35,725 bases of DNA, taken from Oscillospiraceae bacterium (lineage in GTDB: Bacteria > Bacillota > Clostridia > Oscillospirales > CAG-272). Position 1 is the stretch's first letter. Each line of letters opens with the position of its first letter. The notes under the pieces were generated by a model. It worked only from the letters and a program-made list of their open reading frames with translations, was not told where the DNA came from and did not search any database. The stretch lies in assembly GCA_015065455.1 (NCBI GenBank), contig SVQI01000005.1, positions 1 through 35,725 on the forward strand, read 5' to 3'. Position numbers and translations under genes: made by a program. Shown here piece after piece: positions 23,587 to 33,800 of this stretch.

Positions 23587-25992
23587 TTATTTTACAACCA
23601 AATTAACAAGTTTTTTAGGTACAAAAATTTCTTTAATAATGGTCTTACCTTCAATAAAAGGCTTGATTTTTTCGTCATTTTTAACTGTCTCAAGCGCATC
23701 ATCTTTTGAAAGATCAGCCGCAATCATAATTGTTCCACGGAGCTTACCATTGATCTGAACGGCAATTTCAACTGTGCTGTCAACAGTTTTGGCTTCATCG
23801 TATGTGGGCCATTCAGCAAGGGAGCAGAAGCCGTTTCCGCCGAGCGTTTCCCAAATTTCTTCACAGAGGTGGGGAGCAAACGGGCAGAGAAGTTTAATGA
23901 ACGTCATCAACTCGTCTTTAGTAAGGCTGCCTTTATCATAAATATCGTTTGTCAACGTCATCATTGATGCAATTGCAGTATTGAACTTCAATTCCTCAAT
24001 GTCACTGGTAACTTTCTTAATAGTCTTATGGAAAGCGCTTTCAAGCTCTTTTGTGACACCGTTTCCGTTTATGAGGTCTGTCATACCTGCAACTCTGTCA
24101 AGGAAACGCTTACAACCCTTAACGCTGTTTTCGGACCAGGGAGCCGCACTTGCATAGTCGCCCATAAAGAGAATGTATACACGGAGAACGTCAGCGCCAT
24201 ATTCGTCAACAACGTTGTTGGGGTCAACGACGTTACCCTTGGATTTGCTCATCTTATCGCCGTCAGGACCGAGAATAAGTCCCTGAGCCGTTCTCTTTGC
24301 ATAGGGCTCTTCCTGTGAAACAGCGCCGATGTCATAAAGGAATCTGTGCCAGAATCTCGAATAGATCATATGTCTGGTAACGTGCTCCATACCGCCGTTA
24401 TACCAGTCTACAGGTAACCAGTAGTCAAGTTTCTCTTTATCAGCAAAAACATTATCGTTATGGGGATCAATGTAACGTAAGAAGTACCATGATGAACCTG
24501 CCCACTGAGGCATAGTATCTGTTTCTCTCTTTGCTGCGGCACCGCATTTGGGGCAAGTGCAGTTAACAAAGGATTCGATCTTTGCAAGAGGGCTTTCGCC
24601 GCCTTCTCCGGGTTCAAAATTGGATATTTCGGGCAATCTTAAGGGAAGTTCTTCATAAGGAACTGCAACCATACCGCAAACGGGGCAGTGAACTATCGGA
24701 ATAGGTTCACCCCAATATCTCTGACGGTTAAATGCCCAGTCCTTCATCTTATACTGAACACCCTTTTCGCCGATGCCTTTTTCTTCGAGATATTCAAGCA
24801 CCTTGGCTATTGAGTCCTTCTTATTGGTCATACCGTTGAGAAGACCTGAGTTAACCATTTCGCCGTCGCCGGTGTATGCGCCTTCTTCGATATTTCCACC
24901 CTTAATTACTTCAATGATATCTATACCGAACTTCTTGGCAAAGTCGTAGTCTCTTTCGTCGTGCGCGGGAACTGCCATAATAGCGCCCGTACCGTAACCC
25001 ATCATAACGTAGTCGGAAATATAAATCGGAATTTCTTTATTGTTAATGGGGTTAATAGCTGAAAGACCGTCAATTTTTACACCTGTTTTTTCCTTAACGA
25101 GCTGAGTACGTTCAAATTCAGTTTTCTTTGCGCACTCATCTTTGTATGCGTCAAGGTCAGAAATATTCTTTATCTGGTCTCTGTATTTTTCAATGATGGG
25201 ATGCTCGGGGGCAATAACCATAAACGTTACGCCAAAGAGTGTATCAGGACGCGTAGTATAAATGCGAAGCGTTTCGTCTTTATCTTTAAGAGCAAAGTTT
25301 ACGAATGCGCCGGTGGACTTGCCTATCCAGTTTACCTGCTGCATCTTTATGTTGGGGAGATAATCAACGTTGTCAAGTCCCTGAAGGAGCTTGTCTGCGT
25401 ATTCTGTAATACGAAGATACCAAACGTCTTTTGACTTCTGAATAATATCAGTATGGCAGATATCGCATTTGCCGCCCTGTGAATCCTCGTTTGAAAGAAC
25501 TACCTTACAGTGAGGGCAGTAGTTAACAAGCGCGGTGTCTCTGAAAACAAGTCCGTTTTCAAACATCTTGAGGAATATCCACTGAGTCCATTTATAGTAA
25601 TCTTCCTGAGTTGTATCAACTGTTCTTGTCCAGTCGAAAGAAAAGCCTACTCTTTTGAGCTGATCAGTAAATCTTACGATATTATCATCGGTTACTTTAC
25701 GGGGATGAATACCCGTTTTGATTGCGTAGTTTTCAGTAGGAAGGCCGAAAGCGTCAAATCCGATAGGGAAAAGAACGTTATATCCTTCCATTCTTCTTTT
25801 TCTTGAAATAACTTCAAGACCTGAATACGCCTTGATGTGTCCAACGTGCATTCCTGCGCCGCTGGGATAGGGGAATTCGACAAGACCGTAGAATTTCTTT
25901 TTCGTTTTGTCAGAATCATCGGCTAAAAAGATCTTTTCGTCTTCCCATCTTTTTTGCCATTTTTTCTCGTTTTCTGAAAAATTATATTTCAT
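23587..25992 (-). CDS. leuS: Leucyl-tRNA synthetase
   Basis: Class I synthetase that charges tRNA-Leu. From the ATG at 25992 the product is 801 aa, starting MKYNFSENEKKWQKRW, the usual family start; an in-frame GTG at 26004 lies closer to the AAAGG site and would add four residues. Motifs: HVGH (49-52), zinc-type cysteine pairs in NYCPHC and CDICH (near 160-180), the CP1 editing domain with TTRPDTLFG (near 247-255) and GTGAIMAVPAHDERDYDFA with its editing aspartate (near 345), a second CPxC pair, KMSKS (580-584), and anticodon and C-terminal domains. No T-box lies just upstream; it is last in the rsfS-leuS end of a long operon. Confidence 0.96.
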   Translation of the reverse strand: MKYNFSENEKKWQKRWEDEKIFLADDSDKTKKKFYGLVEFPYPSGAGMHVGHIKAYSGLEVISRKRRMEGYNVLFPIGFDAFGLPTENYAIKTGIHPRKVTDDNIVRFTDQLKRVGFSFDWTRTVDTTQEDYYKWTQWIFLKMFENGLVFRDTALVNYCPHCKVVLSNEDSQGGKCDICHTDIIQKSKDVWYLRITEYADKLLQGLDNVDYLPNIKMQQVNWIGKSTGAFVNFALKDKDETLRIYTTRPDTLFGVTFMVIAPEHPIIEKYRDQIKNISDLDAYKDECAKKTEFERTQLVKEKTGVKIDGLSAINPINNKEIPIYISDYVMMGYGTGAIMAVPAHDERDYDFAKKFGIDIIEVIKGGNIEEGAYTGDGEMVNSGLLNGMTNKKDSIAKVLEYLEEKGIGEKGVQYKMKDWAFNRQRYWGEPIPIVHCPVCGMVAVPYEELPLRLPEISNFEPGEGGESPLAKIESFVNCTCPKCGAAAKRETDTMPQWAGSSWYFLRYIDPHNDNVFADKEKLDYWLPVDWYNGGMEHVTRHMIYSRFWHRFLYDIGAVSQEEPYAKRTAQGLILGPDGDKMSKSKGNVVDPNNVVDEYGADVLRVYILFMGDYASAAPWSENSVKGCKRFLDRVAGMTDLINGNGVTKELESAFHKTIKKVTSDIEELKFNTAIASMMTLTNDIYDKGSLTKDELMTFIKLLCPFAPHLCEEIWETLGGNGFCSLAEWPTYDEAKTVDSTVEIAVQINGKLRGTIMIAADLSKDDALETVKNDEKIKPFIEGKTIIKEIFVPKKLVNLVVK

Positions 25993-26029
25993 AATCGGTG
26001 TCACTAACCTTTCATTGTTATTCTTATTT

Positions 26030-26410
26030 TTATATTAAAAGACCTGATATATCTATGTCTTCAGCGTCGCTCCAGAGTTTTTCAAGCTTATAAAATTCTC
26101 TTGCTTCTCTGCTGAAAATGTGCACGATTACAGCGCCGTAATCAAGTACTGTCCAGGTTGCTTCGTTATATCCTTCTATATGATGGGGAGTAATGCCCAT
26201 TTCTTCAAGCTTTTTCTCAACTTCTCCCGCAAGAGCGCGGATCTGAGTATTTGAATTACCGCCGCATATTACAAAATAGTCGGCAAGTATCGTTTTATCG
26301 TCAATTCTCAAAAGCTTTAAATTATTCGCCTTTTTTTCATCGAGTGTCTTTACAATAATATCGGAAAGCTCGCGAGGGGTAAGTTCTGTCATTTTATTTT
26401 CTGTATTCAT
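26030..26410 (-). CDS. rsfS: Ribosome silencing factor RsfS (Iojap/YbeB family)
   Basis: Binds ribosomal protein L14 and blocks subunit joining when nutrients are short. The 126-aa protein shows the family core ADYFVICGGNSNTQIRALAGEVEKKL (split over residues 44-69), the HHIEGYNEATWTVLDYGAVIVHIF block and FYKLEKLWSDA near the C-terminus. AAAGG lies 6 bp before the ATG. It is placed between an LCP protein gene and leuS, as in many Firmicutes (nadD-yqeK-rsfS order). Confidence 0.95.
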   Translation of the reverse strand: MNTENKMTELTPRELSDIIVKTLDEKKANNLKLLRIDDKTILADYFVICGGNSNTQIRALAGEVEKKLEEMGITPHHIEGYNEATWTVLDYGAVIVHIFSREAREFYKLEKLWSDAEDIDISGLLI

Positions 26411-26434
26411 ATTAAGCCTTTCGTAGTTTTATTT

Positions 26435-27661
26435 TTAATAGCTTGGAATATCAATAGTTCCTTTGTTTATATCGTCAGCGCTTGAAATGTTTCCGCCTAT
26501 CAGGTTTTCCGGATCGCATTCGTAATACTTATTAAGATACTCTGCCTGTCCGTTGTTGCTGTAGAATATTTCATTTTGGTCGAAAATTGAATCTGTAATT
26601 TCAAAATTGTATATGTTAAAATATTCGTTTATAAGCTGTAAACCACCCTTGCGGTTCATAACGTAATACCAAGACATTCCTTCGGGAGGAGTGGGTGAAT
26701 AACCCGTCAAGGTCATAAATTTTATGTTATTCATATCAACGGTAAGGAGATTCTTTGCAAAATACACCATTTCTTCAAGCTCAATGTCAGTTTTAACGTG
26801 TTTGAAGATTTGTCCTGCAATTTTTACTATTGTTGTAACGCTGAAATCGTTTTTCACTTCTTTTAAAAGTGCAGACATAAATATTTTCTGAGCGTCAAGT
26901 CTTCCGATATCTGCCTGGAGGTAACCTGATCTAAAACGTACAAAGCCTTCTGCTTTTTTGCCGTCAAGAATCTGTTTTCCTTTTTTCAGTGTTATATTTT
27001 TTCCCTGATCTTCATCAAGGTAAGATATATTCTGTGGAAGGTCAACTTCAACACCGCCGAGAAGATCGACTATATTTCTGAAACCTTCAAGGTTTACCAT
27101 TGCGTGATAGTTAATGTTGATACACAAATTTTGTTCAAGTGTTTGTTCAAGCTTTGAAAGACCGTATTCTCTGGGGTCGTCATCTCTTTTATAAACACCC
27201 TCGTTGTAATACATTCCGTAGAGAGCGTTTATCTTGTGTGAGGTGCCGTCAATTTCTACGTAAGTATCCCTTGGAATCTGCATTACGGCAATCTTTTTTT
27301 CTTCTACGTTGTACGATATAAGCATTATAACGTCGGTGTTTGCAGCTACCTTGTCCGCACCAAGTAAAAGGAAATTATACATTTTTGATTTGTCGGGGTC
27401 GTCTGTATTGTCAGGTTCTTTTGTTTGGTCGGGGCCTGAAGTGTTGGGGGGAGTAATATTTCCCGTATCAAAGGGAAGTGTACCTTCTGAGCCGTTTGAA
27501 GGTGCTTCAGCGTTATGCCACAGATTAACCGCCCATATTCCAACTCCTACCGCGGTTACAATCAATACGCCTATAATAACAGCCAGTGTTATTAAAACAA
27601 TTTTTTTAGTATTCTTTTTCTTTGAAGTTGTAGTTGTTTTAGTTACAGATTCCTTTTTCAT
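26435..27661 (-). CDS. LytR-CpsA-Psr (LCP) family cell-wall polymer ligase
   Basis: Membrane-anchored enzyme that attaches teichoic acids or other anionic glycopolymers to peptidoglycan. The 408-aa protein has a lysine-rich cytoplasmic start (KKKNTKK), one membrane span at about 21-46, and a Pro/Thr/Asp-rich linker (about 52-90). The extracellular LCP domain runs from about 92 (FLLLGAD, NTDVIMLISYN, catalytic arginines around MQIPRDTYVEI) to about 330; FVRFRSGYLQADIGRLDAQK is the second conserved arginine-rich block. The polymer substrate is unknown. It lies between yqeK and rsfS, a common clostridial arrangement. Confidence 0.93.
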   Translation of the reverse strand: MKKESVTKTTTTSKKKNTKKIVLITLAVIIGVLIVTAVGVGIWAVNLWHNAEAPSNGSEGTLPFDTGNITPPNTSGPDQTKEPDNTDDPDKSKMYNFLLLGADKVAANTDVIMLISYNVEEKKIAVMQIPRDTYVEIDGTSHKINALYGMYYNEGVYKRDDDPREYGLSKLEQTLEQNLCININYHAMVNLEGFRNIVDLLGGVEVDLPQNISYLDEDQGKNITLKKGKQILDGKKAEGFVRFRSGYLQADIGRLDAQKIFMSALLKEVKNDFSVTTIVKIAGQIFKHVKTDIELEEMVYFAKNLLTVDMNNIKFMTLTGYSPTPPEGMSWYYVMNRKGGLQLINEYFNIYNFEITDSIFDQNEIFYSNNGQAEYLNKYYECDPENLIGGNISSADDINKGTIDIPSY

Positions 27662-27726
27662 TTTAGTTCTCCTGCATGAGATATCGCATAACAGAAAACA
27701 TAAGGCTGTTTTCCGTTATAATGTGT

Positions 27727-28308
27727 TTATTTGTTTGTTAAAAAATAGTTATATGACTTTATTGTAAGAGGGTGAATATATTTTCCCCTTTGTAAAAGAT
27801 CGGATATTGTGTATTTTAAAGATAAAAATATAGTATCGTCGAGTCTTTTATGTATGTCGTCTGTCGGTTCGTAAAAGAATTTACGTAAAGCTATACATTC
27901 TTCGTGTTTTCTTGTCGGTTCAATATAATCAGCTAAATAAAGCAGCTTTTCATATATCGACATATTATCTCTGCCCGTCGTATGATAACTGACGGCAACA
28001 AGAACCTCTTCTTTTGCACACTCGGAAAAATCTTTTTTTATAATGAAGGGAGCAGAAAAAGAGTGTAAAATTTTCGGTGAAGATAGAGTGGCTTCATCGA
28101 GTGCAAGACCGTTATTTTCACACAAAAGAATTTGTTCTTCGATGGGCATTTCCTTTGTGATGTCGTGCAAGTATCCCGCTGTTGCAAGTATATCTTCATC
28201 GATTCCAAACATGCTTGCTAACTGTTTACATTCTTCAGCCACAGCCAAAGTATGATTATATCTGCGTTCAGACATATAGGGTCGGATTTTTTCTTTTAAA
28301 TCAACCAT
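27727..28308 (-). CDS. yqeK: HD-domain bis(5'-nucleosyl)-tetraphosphatase, YqeK family
   Basis: Hydrolyses diadenosine tetraphosphate symmetrically to two ADP in characterised Firmicutes members. From the ATG at 28308 the product has 193 aa. Metal ligands are visible as H19 (YNHTLAV), H48-D49 (GYLHDITKEM), H82 (LHSFSAP), H109 (SYHTTGR) and D127 (ADYIEP). The ATG at 28308 is chosen because MVDLKEKIRPYM is the usual family start; it overlaps the end of nadD by 8 bp, indicating coupling. A longer in-frame start (28338) lies deep inside nadD. The gene pair nadD-yqeK is conserved in Firmicutes. Confidence 0.93.
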   Translation of the reverse strand: MVDLKEKIRPYMSERRYNHTLAVAEECKQLASMFGIDEDILATAGYLHDITKEMPIEEQILLCENNGLALDEATLSSPKILHSFSAPFIIKKDFSECAKEEVLVAVSYHTTGRDNMSIYEKLLYLADYIEPTRKHEECIALRKFFYEPTDDIHKRLDDTIFLSLKYTISDLLQRGKYIHPLTIKSYNYFLTNK

Positions 28309-28933
28309 TGTGCTCACCGTAAATATCGTATTTATCAATATAAGCTCTTACGTCGTGTGGAATGAGCGTTGACGTGTCCTGATGATTTCTGATTCTTTCG
28401 CGCACTTCAGTGGAAGATATATCTATAGGCGCCATTGGAACGTCAACAATTCTGGCATTGTATTTTTCTTTATATCTTTGTTTAACAGAAAGTATTTCAT
28501 CAGATTCATCAAACGTGTTCGGTCTTACTATATGAGCAATATTTGCAAGCTCAAACACTCTCTCAAAGTTCTTCCATTTTTCAAGTGTCAGGAAATTATC
28601 CGTACCGCAAAGAATAGTCAGATCGTCCGATATCCACTTGAAATGCTCCAAAGTCTTGTAAGTGTAGCTTGTTTCCTGCTGACGAACTTCAAAATCTGAT
28701 ATTATTATTTTATCATCATAAAAGGGAAGAGGGCTGAATGCTATCTTCAGCATTTGAAGGCGAAGCATCGGGTCATCACCCCTGCAGATCGCCTTGTGTG
28801 GCGGAATAAAGTTTGGCATAATAAACAGTCTGTCAAGCTGACAAGCTGTCAGAAATGCATACGCCGATCTGATGTGACCGAGATGAACGGGATCAAACGT
28901 GCCGCCGTATATGCCTATTCTTATGTTACTCAT
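28301..28933 (-). CDS. nadD: Nicotinate-nucleotide adenylyltransferase
   Basis: Joins nicotinate mononucleotide and ATP to give deamido-NAD, an essential step in NAD synthesis. The 210-aa nucleotidyltransferase has GIYGGTFDPVHLGH (7-20), with the T/HxGH ATP-binding motif, MPNFIPPHK (near 39-47), the central CGTDNFLTLEKWK segment and the C-terminal ISSTEVRERI (ISSTxxR motif). Length and motif order match the family. It follows yhbY after 2 bp and overlaps yqeK. Confidence 0.96.
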   Translation of the reverse strand: MSNIRIGIYGGTFDPVHLGHIRSAYAFLTACQLDRLFIMPNFIPPHKAICRGDDPMLRLQMLKIAFSPLPFYDDKIIISDFEVRQQETSYTYKTLEHFKWISDDLTILCGTDNFLTLEKWKNFERVFELANIAHIVRPNTFDESDEILSVKQRYKEKYNARIVDVPMAPIDISSTEVRERIRNHQDTSTLIPHDVRAYIDKYDIYGEHNG

Positions 28934-28935
28934 AA

Positions 28936-29226
28936 TTATACAAGCTCTATTTTCTTATGCTTCTTTGATTCGCGGTAGAGAACGAAGCGTGTGCCGACTG
29001 TCTGAACAACTTCCGCGTTTACGGCTTCGGCAATTTCCTCAGCCGCCTCTCTTGCTGAATACTCTGAGTTATCAAGAACACGCAGTTTGATAAGCTCGCG
29101 TGCCTCAAGCGCATTTGAAATCTGTTCTGTCATATTATCGTTGATGCCGCCCTTGCCGATCTGAAAAATTGTATCTATGTGTACGGCAAGACCGCGAAGG
29201 TACGCTCTTTGTTTTGAAGTAAGCAT
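28936..29226 (-). CDS. yhbY: Ribosome assembly RNA-binding protein YhbY (CRM domain)
   Basis: Small CRM-domain (CRS1-YhbY) protein that associates with pre-50S ribosomal particles. The 96-aa product starts MLTSKQRAYLRGLA, has the IGKGGIND motif (GxxG RNA-binding loop, near 22-29), ALEARELIKLRVL and the C-terminal VGTRFVLYRES. Single-domain length is typical. It lies 17 bp after rdgB and 2 bp before nadD; yhbY-nadD adjacency is common in Firmicutes. Confidence 0.94.
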   Translation of the reverse strand: MLTSKQRAYLRGLAVHIDTIFQIGKGGINDNMTEQISNALEARELIKLRVLDNSEYSAREAAEEIAEAVNAEVVQTVGTRFVLYRESKKHKKIELV

Positions 29227-29243
29227 AATATAATTCCTTTATC

Positions 29244-29855
29244 TTAAATTAAGTTATATTCTTTAATCTTTTCCAAAAAGAGTTCTGCGAAAGCCTTCAT
29301 AGCTTTTCCTCTGTGGCTTATCGCGTTCTTTTCATCAGCAGTGAGCTCAGCAAACGTTTTGTTGTACGGCGGATAGAAAAAGTGTGGATCATATCCAAAG
29401 CCGTTTGTTCCTGAAGCGTTTTCAGTTATAATACCGCATACCTTACCCGTTGCTACTATTTCATCGTTTTGCTCGGGAAAAACACAAACAACGCTCGTCA
29501 TAAAGTGAGCTGTTCTTTTTTCTTCGGGCACGTCTTTCAATTTTTCAATGAGAAGCTTATTGTTTTCTTTGTCGCCCCCGCCTGAAAATCTTGCCGAATA
29601 TACTCCGGGAGCTCCGTCTAAAGCATCAACGCAAAGACCTGAGTCGTCGGCAATCGTAATATAACCGAGAGCAGCTCCCGCTTTAGCTTTTATTCTTGCA
29701 TTTTCTTCGAACGTAGAACCGTTTTCTTCAATGTCGTCTTTTAAGCCGATATCGTCTAGTGAAAGAATAGTAAGCTTTTCTGGAAGATATTCCGACATCA
29801 TTTTTTCGAGCTCTGCTATTTTCTTTTTGTTTCTCGAAGCTAAAACGATCTTCAT
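29244..29855 (-). CDS. rdgB: XTP/dITP pyrophosphatase (RdgB/HAM1 family)
   Basis: Removes non-canonical purine triphosphates (XTP, ITP, dITP) from the nucleotide pool, releasing pyrophosphate. The 203-aa protein shows the N-terminal ASRNKKKIAELEKM (T/SxNxxK-like base-phosphate site), DDSGLCVDALDGAPGVYSAR (metal and catalytic aspartates, near 68-87), GTNGFGYDPHFFYP and the ending SHRGKAMKAF. Length fits. It sits between ftsY (12-bp gap) and yhbY in the same transcript. Confidence 0.96.
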   Translation of the reverse strand: MKIVLASRNKKKIAELEKMMSEYLPEKLTILSLDDIGLKDDIEENGSTFEENARIKAKAGAALGYITIADDSGLCVDALDGAPGVYSARFSGGGDKENNKLLIEKLKDVPEEKRTAHFMTSVVCVFPEQNDEIVATGKVCGIITENASGTNGFGYDPHFFYPPYNKTFAELTADEKNAISHRGKAMKAFAELFLEKIKEYNLI

Positions 29856-29867
29856 AAAAATTTACCT

Positions 29868-30773
29868 CTATTCAAAAAGTGCGGTAACAAATTCATCTGC
29901 GGAGAAGGGTTGAAGATCATCGATCTTTTCTCCTACGCCGATATATTTAACGGGAATATCAAGCTCATTTTTAATTGAGAATACTATTCCGCCCTTTGCC
30001 GTTCCGTCAAGCTTTGTAAGCACAAGACCTGTAATATCCGCAGAATTTTTAAATTCTTTAGCCTGCCTTACTGCGTTCTGTCCTGTTGTCGAATCAAGAA
30101 CGAGCAAGGTTTCTCTTGCGGCGTCGGGAAGTTCGCGGGAAATAACTCTGTCAATTTTTGAAAGCTCATCCATAAGGTTTTTCTTGTTATGGAGTCTGCC
30201 GGCAGTGTCAATTATAAGAACGTCTGCCTTTCTGCTTTTGGCAGCTGAAACTGCATCAAAAACAACAGCGGCAGGGTCTGAGCCCTCATTGTTTTTTATA
30301 ATATCAGCGCCCGCTCTGTCTGCCCATATCTGAAGCTGGTCGATAGCGGCTGCTCTGAAAGTATCGCCTGCGGCAAGTACTACCTTTTTTCCTGAAGAAA
30401 TAAGGTGATGCGCAATTTTTGCTATTGATGTTGTTTTACCAACTCCGTTAACACCGATAACGAGAATAACCGAGGGTGTAGTAGAAAGGTTAAGCTGTTC
30501 TCCATCGCCTATCATACCCTTTAGTATTTCGATCAATGCAGATCTTGTTTCTTCGGCATCGGAAAGACGGTCCTCTTTTATTTTGCAGCGGAGCTTTTCA
30601 ATTATTTCCTCTGTAGACTCAAAACCAACGTCTGCTGCAATAAGCAATTCTTCAAGCTCCTCGAGCAATTCCTCGTCAACCTTAACAAATGCTTTGAAAA
30701 GATTGTCAACCTGACCGAATATTGAGGCTTTGGTTTTTGATAAACCGTTTTTCAATTTTTCAAAAAATGACAT
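29868..30773 (-). CDS. ftsY: Signal recognition particle receptor FtsY
   Basis: SRP-type GTPase that docks nascent membrane-protein ribosomes at the Sec channel. The 301-aa protein has an NG domain without a long acidic A domain. The N domain is residues 1-95; G1 is GVNGVGKT (107-114), followed by DTFRAAA (137-143), the DTAGR motif (189-193), TKLDGTAKGG and the C-terminal GVGEKIDDLQPF. A short A domain is common in Firmicutes. An AAAGG site lies about 8 bp before the ATG. It follows smc by 39 bp, the usual smc-ftsY order. Confidence 0.97.
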   Translation of the reverse strand: MSFFEKLKNGLSKTKASIFGQVDNLFKAFVKVDEELLEELEELLIAADVGFESTEEIIEKLRCKIKEDRLSDAEETRSALIEILKGMIGDGEQLNLSTTPSVILVIGVNGVGKTTSIAKIAHHLISSGKKVVLAAGDTFRAAAIDQLQIWADRAGADIIKNNEGSDPAAVVFDAVSAAKSRKADVLIIDTAGRLHNKKNLMDELSKIDRVISRELPDAARETLLVLDSTTGQNAVRQAKEFKNSADITGLVLTKLDGTAKGGIVFSIKNELDIPVKYIGVGEKIDDLQPFSADEFVTALFE

Positions 30774-30812
30774 ATTTTTTACCTTTCAGACCGTAAGTCT
30801 AATCAAAAGTGT

Positions 30813-33800
30813 CTATTCAAGCTTAACTCCAAGCTTATCTTCGATATCACGCACGTTAACGGTAAGAACCTTTGAAATACCTTTTTCGTACATCGTAACG
30901 CCGTAAAGTGTATCGGCAGATTCCATAGTACCTCTGCGGTGAGTAATCATAATAAACTGAGTTGCGTCAGAGTATTTTCTTGCATATTCCGCAAATCTGA
31001 CAACGTTTACTTCGTCAAGCGCTGATTCAATTTCGTCAAAAATGCAGAACGGTGTAGGATTTACTTTAAGTATTGCAAAGAACAGAGCTATCGCAACGAA
31101 AGCCTGTTCTCCACCCGAGAGAGAAACGAGATTTTTAATTATCTTTCCGGGGGGAGCAACGTTAATATCAATACCACTTGTCAAAACGTCGTCGGGATTT
31201 GTCAGAACAAGCTCTGCAGTACCGCCGCCAAACAGTTCGCGGAATACGTTTTTAAAGTGTATATTTATATCCTTCATTGCCTGCGAGAATCTATCACGCA
31301 TTTCAACTTCAAGCTTAACTATAATGTCAGTGAGCTGCTTTTCTGCATCCTCAAGGTCGGAAATCTGACTGTGCATAAAGTCATATCTTTCCTTAACCTC
31401 TTTGTACTCGTCAACAGCGCTTACGTTGACGTGGCCGAGAGCCCTAAGCTTATTCTTATATTCTGTAAGCTCGCGGAACGTTTCATTTCTGTTTTCCTGA
31501 GTAACCGTGGGGAGCGTAAGCTCAAGCGCTGCAGTGTAGGTAAGCTCGTACTCATCCCAGATTCGTTCGCTTGATTTATCAAGGTCGTTTTTCAACTGCT
31601 GACAAAGCGATTCAAGCTTGGTGTAAGTACGTAAAATAAGCTCTCTGGAATTTGTCTTTTCCTTGATTTTTAAACGAAGTTCATTTATTTTCTGTTCGTA
31701 TTCGTCGTTCTTCTCTGCGAAGTCGCCGCGGTCTTTTTCGAGAATCGAAATCAGCTTCAAGGTCTCGTCAAGTTCTTTTTTGATATTTTCCTTGCGACTT
31801 TCTGCATTCTGTTCTTTAATGTTTAAGCTTTCAAGCTCGCCAGAACCCAAAGTGATGCGTTCTTCCAAAGAAACAAGTAATTCTTCTGTTGAAATAACAG
31901 TTCTTTGTAAGTTTTCTACATCCTTTCTGTCCTCTGTGAGTCTGATGACAGAAGCGCTGTTTCTTTCTCTTAAAGATTCTATTTCTTCGTTCTTTTCAAC
32001 AATCAGCTTTTTCTGTTTTTCGTGCTCGTCGTTGCCCGAAGCAATAAGTAATTCAAGCTGAGATATTGATTCTTCAATAGATTGCTTTTTCTGATTATAG
32101 AAATCGTCCGATTTTTCGAGTCTGTCCATCTCGTTTCTGAGTTCGGACAAATTCTTTTCATCAGCCGTTATCTGTGATTTCAAAACCTCGTACTGTGTAT
32201 TCTCGGCGTTAAGCAGAGAAGTGAGCAAAGAGGCGTTTCCGAGATGAGAATCTTTTTGCTTGCTTAACTTTTCTTTTTCTTTGTTAAGCATATCCAAAGA
32301 AGATTGGAGTTTTTCCGTTTCGCCCTTAATGGATTCGCATTCTTTTCTTAATTTTTCAATTTCAAAAGAACGGGTAAGCATACCGCTGTCCTTCTTTGTT
32401 GAACCTCCGGTATACGAGCCGCCTGCATTTATAAGCTGACCGTCAAGCGTTACAAGACGAACCTTATAATTAAGTTTCTTTGCGGCAACGCTTGCATTGT
32501 TTATGTTGTCAAAAACGATCGTTCTGCCAAGCAAATACTCGCTGACAATTCTGAATTTATCGTCGCACTCGGTAAGCTCACTTGCAACTCCTACGTATCC
32601 ATCAAACGAAGAAACGGTATTTAAATCAACGTTAAGTTTCTGTGTCTGTATTGAGGTTATCGGATAGAATGTAGCTCTTCCTGCGTTCTTTTCTTTGAGT
32701 AATGCGATTGCTTTTTTTGCACATTCATCGTCTTTAACAACGATGTTCTGCAGGTTTCCGCCAAGCGCTGTTTCTATTGCAACCGTGTATTTTTTGTTTA
32801 CGCTGATAAGCTTTGATACTGGTCCGTATATTCCCGAAAGATTGTTTTTTAGGCTTTCATTCATAACGAATCTTACACTGTTGGCATAACCCTCAAAATG
32901 TTCTTCCATTCTTGTAAGAGCGTCTGCCCTTTGTTTCTTTGATGCCATATCAACGTAAAGGGAATTAAGCTTATCATTAATTTCTTTTATTTCAGAGTCG
33001 AGTTTTTCTGTTTCTTTTTCAGCGTCTTTTGCATTGTTTTCTGCTTCGTCGGTTTTCTTGCGGTATCCTTCGATGGTCTTTTCTGCTTTAGCTGAACGTT
33101 CTTTTAACAGAGTAACTGTTTCTTCAAGGTCTTTAATCTCGCCCTTCAAGCTTTCGTATCTCTCGTCCTCACTCTTTCTTGAACCCGAAAGGGAAGAGAG
33201 TTCTATCTGCTTGGCGATGACCTCGTCCTCTTTTTCTTTTATAATGGTTTCTGTCTGCTCGAGTTCTTTTTCCAGTTCAACGAGCTCAAGAAGTGCATTT
33301 TCAAGCAGAGTGTCTGCCAAATGTCTTTCTTTTTCTGATAATAAAAGGTTGTTTTGAAGCTGTTCAAAATTCTTTCTTGCTTCTTCAAGTGCAATTTTTG
33401 TTTTTTGAATTTCTTCGTCGCGGAGAGAAAGCTCGTTTTCTGACTGAACCTTAAGCTGTTTTAAATGTTCAATATCGTTATCAAGAACTTTTAAGCTGCC
33501 CTCGTAACCGTATCTTCTTTCGTTAGCGTTTTGAAGTTCGGTATTATTCTTTTCAGACTTTATTTTGTTTTCCTGAGCAGAAAGGAAGAGTCTTTCGCTC
33601 TGGTTTTCGAGTGATTCGATAGTTTCGTCGGTAATTTCAAGCTCCTTGCCTGAAATAATAAAATCATCTTCCGATTTTTTCAGCTTTTCGCGAAGCTCCT
33701 TTGTATCGTAAAGCCAAAGAGAAATATCTGCACTCTTTTTCTTTTCGTATAAATCGAGATATTTTCTTGCTTTTTCGGCTTCCTTTTCGAGAGGGCCGAT